DNA of 64,000 nt. It comes from Glebionis coronaria. Taxonomy: Eukaryota > Streptophyta > Magnoliopsida > Asterales > Asteraceae. The notes below the pieces were generated by a model. It saw nothing but the letters and a program-made list of their open reading frames with translations, was not told where the DNA came from and made no database searches. A program made the translations under genes and the position numbers. Each line of letters starts with the position of its first letter. The first letter of the stretch is position 1. The stretch is taken from positions 360,610,639-360,674,638 of the forward strand of contig CM046879.1 of the NCBI GenBank assembly GCA_025667525.1, read 5' to 3'. Positions 59,289 through 64,000 of the stretch are shown in pieces.

Positions 59289-59607
59289 TGTTGGAGCATA
59301 TTTTGGCTGGGCCGGTTCGACGACTCTCCTGGACCGTTCATCGTCTTCCCGGTCCTGAGTAATGCTGCAAACAAAGGTAAACCGGTTAGACGTGGACCCG
59401 AGGCCGGAGCCCCGGGGTCCACCTCCGACGGTCAAGTTAGTATTCGGTCGATATATTGTAAAGAAGTGTGGTTAAGAGAGAGAACCTGATGTAGAATGAG
59501 ACCCCTGCCCCTGTTTATATAGGCTTAGGGTTTCTTAAAGGATAAGTTAAGGTGTGTGTGGGCCGCGGGCCTGTCGGGCTGGGCCCTTAACCGACTGTAC
59601 GTCGACA
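59289..59607 (+). repeat. Tat 3' LTR (319 bp)
   Basis: TGTTGGAGC to GTCGACA, followed by ATAAT. Its first 44 bases match the 5' remnant. GC-richer than the surrounding Athila DNA. Confidence 0.9.
59514..59523 (+). promoter_or_regulatory. TATA box, Tat 3' LTR
   Basis: TTTATATAGG about 225 bases into the LTR. It is absent from the 5' remnant, so the element's own gag-pol lacks this promoter. Confidence 0.6.
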
Positions 59608-59612
59608 ATAAT
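59608..59612. repeat. Target-site duplication of Tat, right (ATAAT)
   Basis: Identical to 44278-44282. Confidence 0.92.
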
Positions 59613-60096
59613 CAAATCGGGTTTTCATAAGGAGTTTTCAAAAGATGAAAAAGGAAAAAAATTTGAATTGGATTTAAAAGATTTTTCTACAATGCTAACT
59701 CCGTCATCACCTCGTGTTTTGAGTGCTACAAGCTCGTCTTCTCCTTTTGACGATGCTTTGTGTGGACTTAGTGTGGGGGAAGCCCCTTATGTTCCCTCCC
59801 CTTTCTCCACCGAGGATGAGATATATGATCCCGGAATTGCTTATAAAGGGAAATCTCGGTCTTCCACCGATGCAATAAATGGAAAATATTTCTATTTGAT
59901 TGGTGCGAGTCTACCTCGAGTAGCTCATGGTTTTTGTAACTTACCCATTGTCCCACCCTTCTATTTCTTCTCATCTATTTTCTTTAAAGCCTTTGTTTTT
60001 GTGTTGGCACATGATGAAGTGGCGTTGATTTGTTTATCCATTGAAAACAAGAACGCCATATTCGATCCTGGTATTTTTCACCATCAAAGGACTTAG
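59613..60096 (+). CDS. Athila B tail ORF, second part (unrecognised)
   Basis: Continues the frame of 43948-44282 once the Tat element is removed. It begins with a charged stretch ('KEFSKDEKGKKFEL'), then a Ser-rich segment, 'LCGLSVGEAPYVPSPF', and a hydrophobic part 'PPFYFFSSIFFKAFVFVLA' long enough for a membrane segment. It ends TAG at 60094-60096. No domain recognised. The earlier start of the local ORF (59554) lies in the Tat LTR and is accidental. Confidence 0.6.
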
Positions 60097-62011
60097 TCCT
60101 TAATACCGGTTGTTTTTAGGCCTTGTTTATCATGTAAGCCCCACCAAAAATTGACCATACCATGATTATCCCTAAATGATCTATGGGGATTCGAGTCGAA
60201 CTTTTGACTCGGTTATCAAAAACAAGGTGCCTCGTGGGGAATCCCATGCTTATCCATGTACATATTATCGTTTTCTAATTAGTTTAATGTGAGGGGATTT
60301 GTACCCTTCCAACCTTTGTTCTGTGGTTGTTTGTGAATTGTGGATTTTAGATGATCATGATCTTCACGATTGGGGCCTCTTGTGTTCATTTTATGGGAGC
60401 ACTCGATCGTTTGCTTTGAAGAATTTCTCAATATCCATGATATATCCTTTGATGTTCTAACCTTAGGTTTATAGCACACTTCATAAACGGCTTTAAATTT
60501 AACGGTTATCCCCTTTCCATGCTAGATTAAGCATTCGACTACGTCTCTAGTATGGGGGTGTTTGCACCCTTAGACTCGAAACATTGAGGACAATGTTTAA
60601 CTTCAGTATGGGGGGGGGGGTGAATAGATACTTGCTTTGCCAAACTTTCACGCTTTCCAAAGTTTATCTTTTTGTTTATCATTTTGTTGCAAAATAAGGC
60701 TAAAAATGGCCAAATTTTAAATTTTTTTTCATGTTTTATAAGTGTTTGAAGACACGAATGTAGATTTTCCGATGGCGAGAATAAGAGTAATTTTTTACTC
60801 GACCGTGCGTGTTTAGCACTTAGCTTCGATTCCTTAACTTTATATTAGGCTAAGTCTCTTAAATGAGGACGGGAAATGATAGAGTTAATTATAAGTTACT
60901 ATGCTAAACGTAGAGTATTCGTATTCTTTCAAAAACTCATGTGTTCTCGTTGTTTGCTTGTTCTCCCGTCGCTTGTAAATATTTTTGCTTAATAAATATT
61001 GACTTAGCGGTTTAGTCTTGATTGTTGGTTTCTAGTCTTTTCTAGTAGCTTCCATGTAATTAAACTGGAAAGACATTAAGGTATCGCCAGCGTCACGGTT
61101 TTGAAGTATTGGCAACCCGAATAATCAAAAGCTTCACCCAATAATAAGATTTCAAGTGCTCACCTAAATCAAGTAAACAATTTGAACCTCACAAGGCCGA
61201 AAAATCAATGCAAAACTTAAAGTGAATCAAGCCTTAATCTTTGAAGCTTTAAAGATCCAAAATTCGCTTTTTGCGTGAGGATATACGTCTTTGGCCATAA
61301 TAAAACCACCGATGAGGAGGATAATAAAAGGCAAGGCAAGACCGAAGTCATAATAAAAGCTTCATGGCGAAGTTGAATAAAAGATGGAGGTAAACCTATG
61401 ATAATAAGGCCCTTCCGTTAGGGGGCGTATAAAAGTCTTGGTAATAAGTCTCATGTTCAAAACCATTATAAAACCGTGTTTATCGATTCTTCTTGTTGAC
61501 TTAATTGTTTGACATCGTTGTCTATTAGGAGGGGTTATTAATTCGATAGTCTTGGTTACACCGTTAGGACTCTATTTTTAGACCTAAATCTCTATCATCG
61601 CATAAACTCAAACAATGTATCCTCGTGAAACATTCAAGACAAAATAAAATATAAGAGATACAACTTAGGAAAATTGGAGGATAAGTACGTGATTAGGGCA
61701 TATGAGTAGTGTTAGCATTACTAACTTATAATGACAATGATCTCGTTGCACGCTTAGCATGGAATTAGGGTGAAAATCGAGGACGATGAAATTATTTCTA
61801 ACGAAGCATTCACGTGTTCTTATTCTATGAACCTAAACGTCCCATTTTGCGATGAAAATCATACATTATGTCTAAAACGCAAGTAGAAGTAATAGTAGTA
61901 GTGTAGTAAGTTTACGTTTCAATAAATGTCGATAAAAATGAATTTTGGAGATGCTTAGATACTTTATTCTAGCATTGCGTGAGGGCACGACAATGGTTTA
62001 GTATGGGGGAG
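60097..62011 (+). other. Athila B 3' noncoding region
   Basis: Aligns with 15485-17290 of Athila A over its whole length. No ORF of note. Ends in the purine tract AGTATGGGGGAG (62000-62011). Confidence 0.75.
60606..60621 (+). promoter_or_regulatory. Internal polypurine-like tract with 11-G run
   Basis: AGTAT followed by eleven G (60610-60620), at the position of the internal tract 15912-15924 in Athila A, which has six G. Confidence 0.5.
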
Positions 62012-64000
62012 TGATGAGACTGCTTTTATACATAGTCTCATCGTCCAAAATGGGCTTAAAATGCATAAAATATCATCATAAATGCCAAATATATGCTTGT
62101 GTTTGTTAGTTGTGTATTTTAGGTACGGATATTTAGGAAATCACAAAAGATCACAAGAATCAAAGAAAAACGAACACGGGAAAAGAAGCCGCACAATGAA
62201 CCAAGCCCAAGTGATGATTTTCCAAGAGTAAACCTTGAAGATTTGAAGATTATACATGAAGGGTCCTCCAATATTTTAGAATTGACACTTTGAACCCTTG
62301 TTTATTCATAATTACAAGTTTGGTTCTTAAAGTTTGTCAAATTTACAAAAAGGGCCCTCCACTTTGAAGAATTGGCAAGAATGGTCCCTCAACAATGAAG
62401 ACTTGTCAATTTCAGTCCTCCACAAAGTCAACAATACAATTCAAGACCATCATCTTTGAAGAAATGCCAAAACAACCTTTCAAGTATCAAGAATTAGCAA
62501 GAAATACCCCTGTAAATACTTTGGAAAAGTATTTGGGGCAAAAGTATGAAAAGTAAAACTTCATTAACAAAGGGAATACGGTTTTGGCTGTTTAATTTGC
62601 AAGTGAAAGGAATATAAAAGATTGAGGGTTAAAGCTGGCAGACATGGATACTTACCTAGGCCAAACACACCCTTCCACGTGTCCCACTCACCTCCCACAA
62701 CCAATCAAAACACTCCCTGCCTCCACCTCACCATCCACTAACTGATTAATATTTATTAATCATGTTTAAACTTTATTTGGCGCCTAACACATTTTATTAA
62801 CCCCAAAACAGATCAAAACCTGTGTTAATCATGTTCTTAATCCAAATTGGGTACTTTTGATTAAGCCAAAATTAAGCCATAATCTCTTCCAGAATGATGA
62901 TTAGGGTGACACTAAACATAACCCAATCACCAAAACCCATGCCACATCACTCTGATGCTCACATGATAAACCTTCCCCACACGTTTTTGGGGATACTGCC
63001 AAAAGATGCCAGGGAATCAACACACCTTGTTTAGATTTGTTCCTAAGCATCAATATGAGCCCTTGGATACAATTTCCACCTTGACAACTCACATAAACAG
63101 CCAAAATTCAGTCACTTGTTCAAGATAGTTCAATTTCGACAAGGGCATTTTTGGAAGTTTACCACTAGGGTTTTCCTTTGTTTTTCAGTATCTTAGGACT
63201 CCATGTAGCCTATATAAGGCATTAGTATCACCACATTAGTTCTTGTTCTTAGTTTTACTTTTGTCAAGCCTTGTAAAACCCTTTTCTAAAATTTATGAAA
63301 TTGTGGTATTGTGTTGTGATTTAAAACTGAGTTCCATTGATTATTATTGTATTGAGTAGTTGTATTGTCACGTTTTTTTACATAAACAAAACCTTGAACA
63401 AGTCCAAGACTGCCTATAAGCATGTGAGTCCGTTTGTTCTTGCTGAGGTCAAGAATTTGGCTTGTGCTTGGTGAGGATTGTTCATTGAGGTGTTTCTTTA
63501 AGTGACATAAGTCACAAATCAATTAGCTTGAGTAATATTGGAAATTGGTTATACGTTTTAATAACAAAATCTGCCTAAGTTTTTGCTAAGTGCTTTTGGT
63601 TCAAAAGCTTGTAGATTGAACTTAAGGGTGATCATAGCCTCCTAATCTTGGTTGATTAAGGGGTAGTGAGGCCTTAAAGAAAGGTACAAGGCTTGTGAGA
63701 GCGTAAGTGTTGCAAAGACTTAGTCTTTTGTCACCTTGATTTATCTGATTTGTGCTAACCTAGGCTCAAGCCTTTGGCTAAGCTTGTTTGTTGTTCTTAG
63801 CAGGGGGAAGCTGGTGCTTGTTCTTGCTAGCACCTCAGCTCATTGATTCCAAAGTGTGGATGTACATTTTGGAGGTTTGAATTCTCAAACTTTTATCTTT
63901 CTGATTAAGTATTTGGATTTAAGTGATTTTGATATTCTGCTGGTATTTATGTGTTTTTATGCCTTCAAAGTGGTTCTTGATTCATATGTTGTATGTTATG
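62012..64000 (+). repeat. Athila B 3' LTR, left 1989 bp
   Basis: Matches 25577 onward with scattered differences. It includes CTATATAAG at 63210-63218 (TATA box). The window ends about 2.2 kb before the expected LTR end. Confidence 0.92.

Larger units (their letters stand above)
44283..59607 (+). mobile_element. Tat-type Ty3/gypsy element with antisense gene and hairpin arrays, 15.3 kb
   Basis: Bounded by ATAAT duplications. The order is: 44-bp remnant of the 5' LTR, primer site, gag, protease, RT, degenerate RNase H, a second (archaeal-type) RNase H, and integrase. A 9.2-kb 3' region with a minus-strand four-exon gene and hairpin repeats follows, then a 319-bp 3' LTR. The extra RNase H is diagnostic for the Tat group, and extra or antisense ORFs and 3' tandem repeats have been described for that group. 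The polyprotein has one nonsense codon and one frameshift. It is inserted in the tail ORF of Athila B. Confidence 0.93.
25577..64000 (+). mobile_element. Athila B: non-autonomous Athila-type element, split twice, right end outside window
   Basis: The 5' LTR is 25577-29770. The internal part is interrupted by Tekay (29902-40915) and Tat (44283-59607). The 3' LTR begins at 62012 and runs off the end. Excising both inserts at their duplications leaves about 5.9 kb of internal DNA: leader, gag, protease and an unrecognised tail ORF, with no RT, RNase H or integrase. The leader and 3' region match Athila A throughout. It interrupts copia pol at 25576/25577, so GTAGG (25572-25576) should recur just after the 3' LTR, near 66.2 kb. 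Confidence 0.9.

Noticed and set aside
59554..59612. Start of ORF 59554-60096 as a separate gene
   Set aside because: The first part is Tat LTR and duplication. The real frame enters from Athila B protease across the insertion.

Overview
The window is plant nuclear DNA made almost entirely of nested retrotransposons; I see no cellular host gene. The Ty3/gypsy lineages present (Athila, Tekay/Del chromovirus, Tat) are land-plant lineages. The LINE ORF1-type protein and the extra longin-like ORF of the copia element resemble families I remember as abundant in daisy-family (Asteraceae) genomes, so Asteraceae is my best guess. That guess rests on memory of protein families, not on a search.

Layout, outermost to innermost. 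(1) An old Athila LTR ('Athila C', 604-3206, with 48 bp of its internal tail at 556-603) is the base layer. It was hit by a reverse-oriented Tekay-like element (1-555, running off the left edge), by a 1.29-kb LINE-derived insert (1016-2307, 17-bp target-site duplication), and by a minus-strand Ty1/copia element whose 3' LTR is 3207-3683. (2) The copia element is split into 3207-4795 and 21528-25576, and its 5' half must lie beyond the right edge. It carries the end of pol and a long extra ORF. (3) Two Athila elements sit inside it. Athila A (4796-21522; 4.23-kb LTRs, duplication CTTCC) has a full gag-PR-RT-RH-INT complement broken by two frameshifts and six nonsense codons. Athila B (25577 to beyond 64000) has gag and protease but no RT, RNase H or integrase, and ends in an unrecognised ORF. 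(4) Athila B is itself split by a Tekay-type chromovirus (29902-40915, duplication GTGTG) and a Tat-type element (44283-59607, duplication ATAAT).

Insertion order is therefore Athila C, then copia, then Athila A and Athila B, then Tekay and Tat inside B. Four of the insertions have both ends and exact target-site duplications in view, so boundaries are base-precise. Decay is mostly nonsense point changes, many of them CAG to TAG, CGA to TGA or TGG to TGA, as expected from deamination of methylated cytosine.

The most unusual parts are the following. (a) The Tat element has a normal sense polyprotein with two RNase H domains, followed by a 9.2-kb 3' region. That region holds a convergent antisense gene with four exons, a 2.8-kb array of about 75 37-bp hairpin units whose stems vary but stay complementary, further hairpin families, a 147-bp inverted repeat, and an exact inverted copy of the primer-binding site abutting the 3' LTR. 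Its 5' LTR is only a 44-bp remnant. (b) The Tekay element's gag is interrupted by three short GT-AG introns whose removal gives one open gag-pol frame through the zinc knuckle. (c) Athila B looks like a non-autonomous element with a distinct protein tail.
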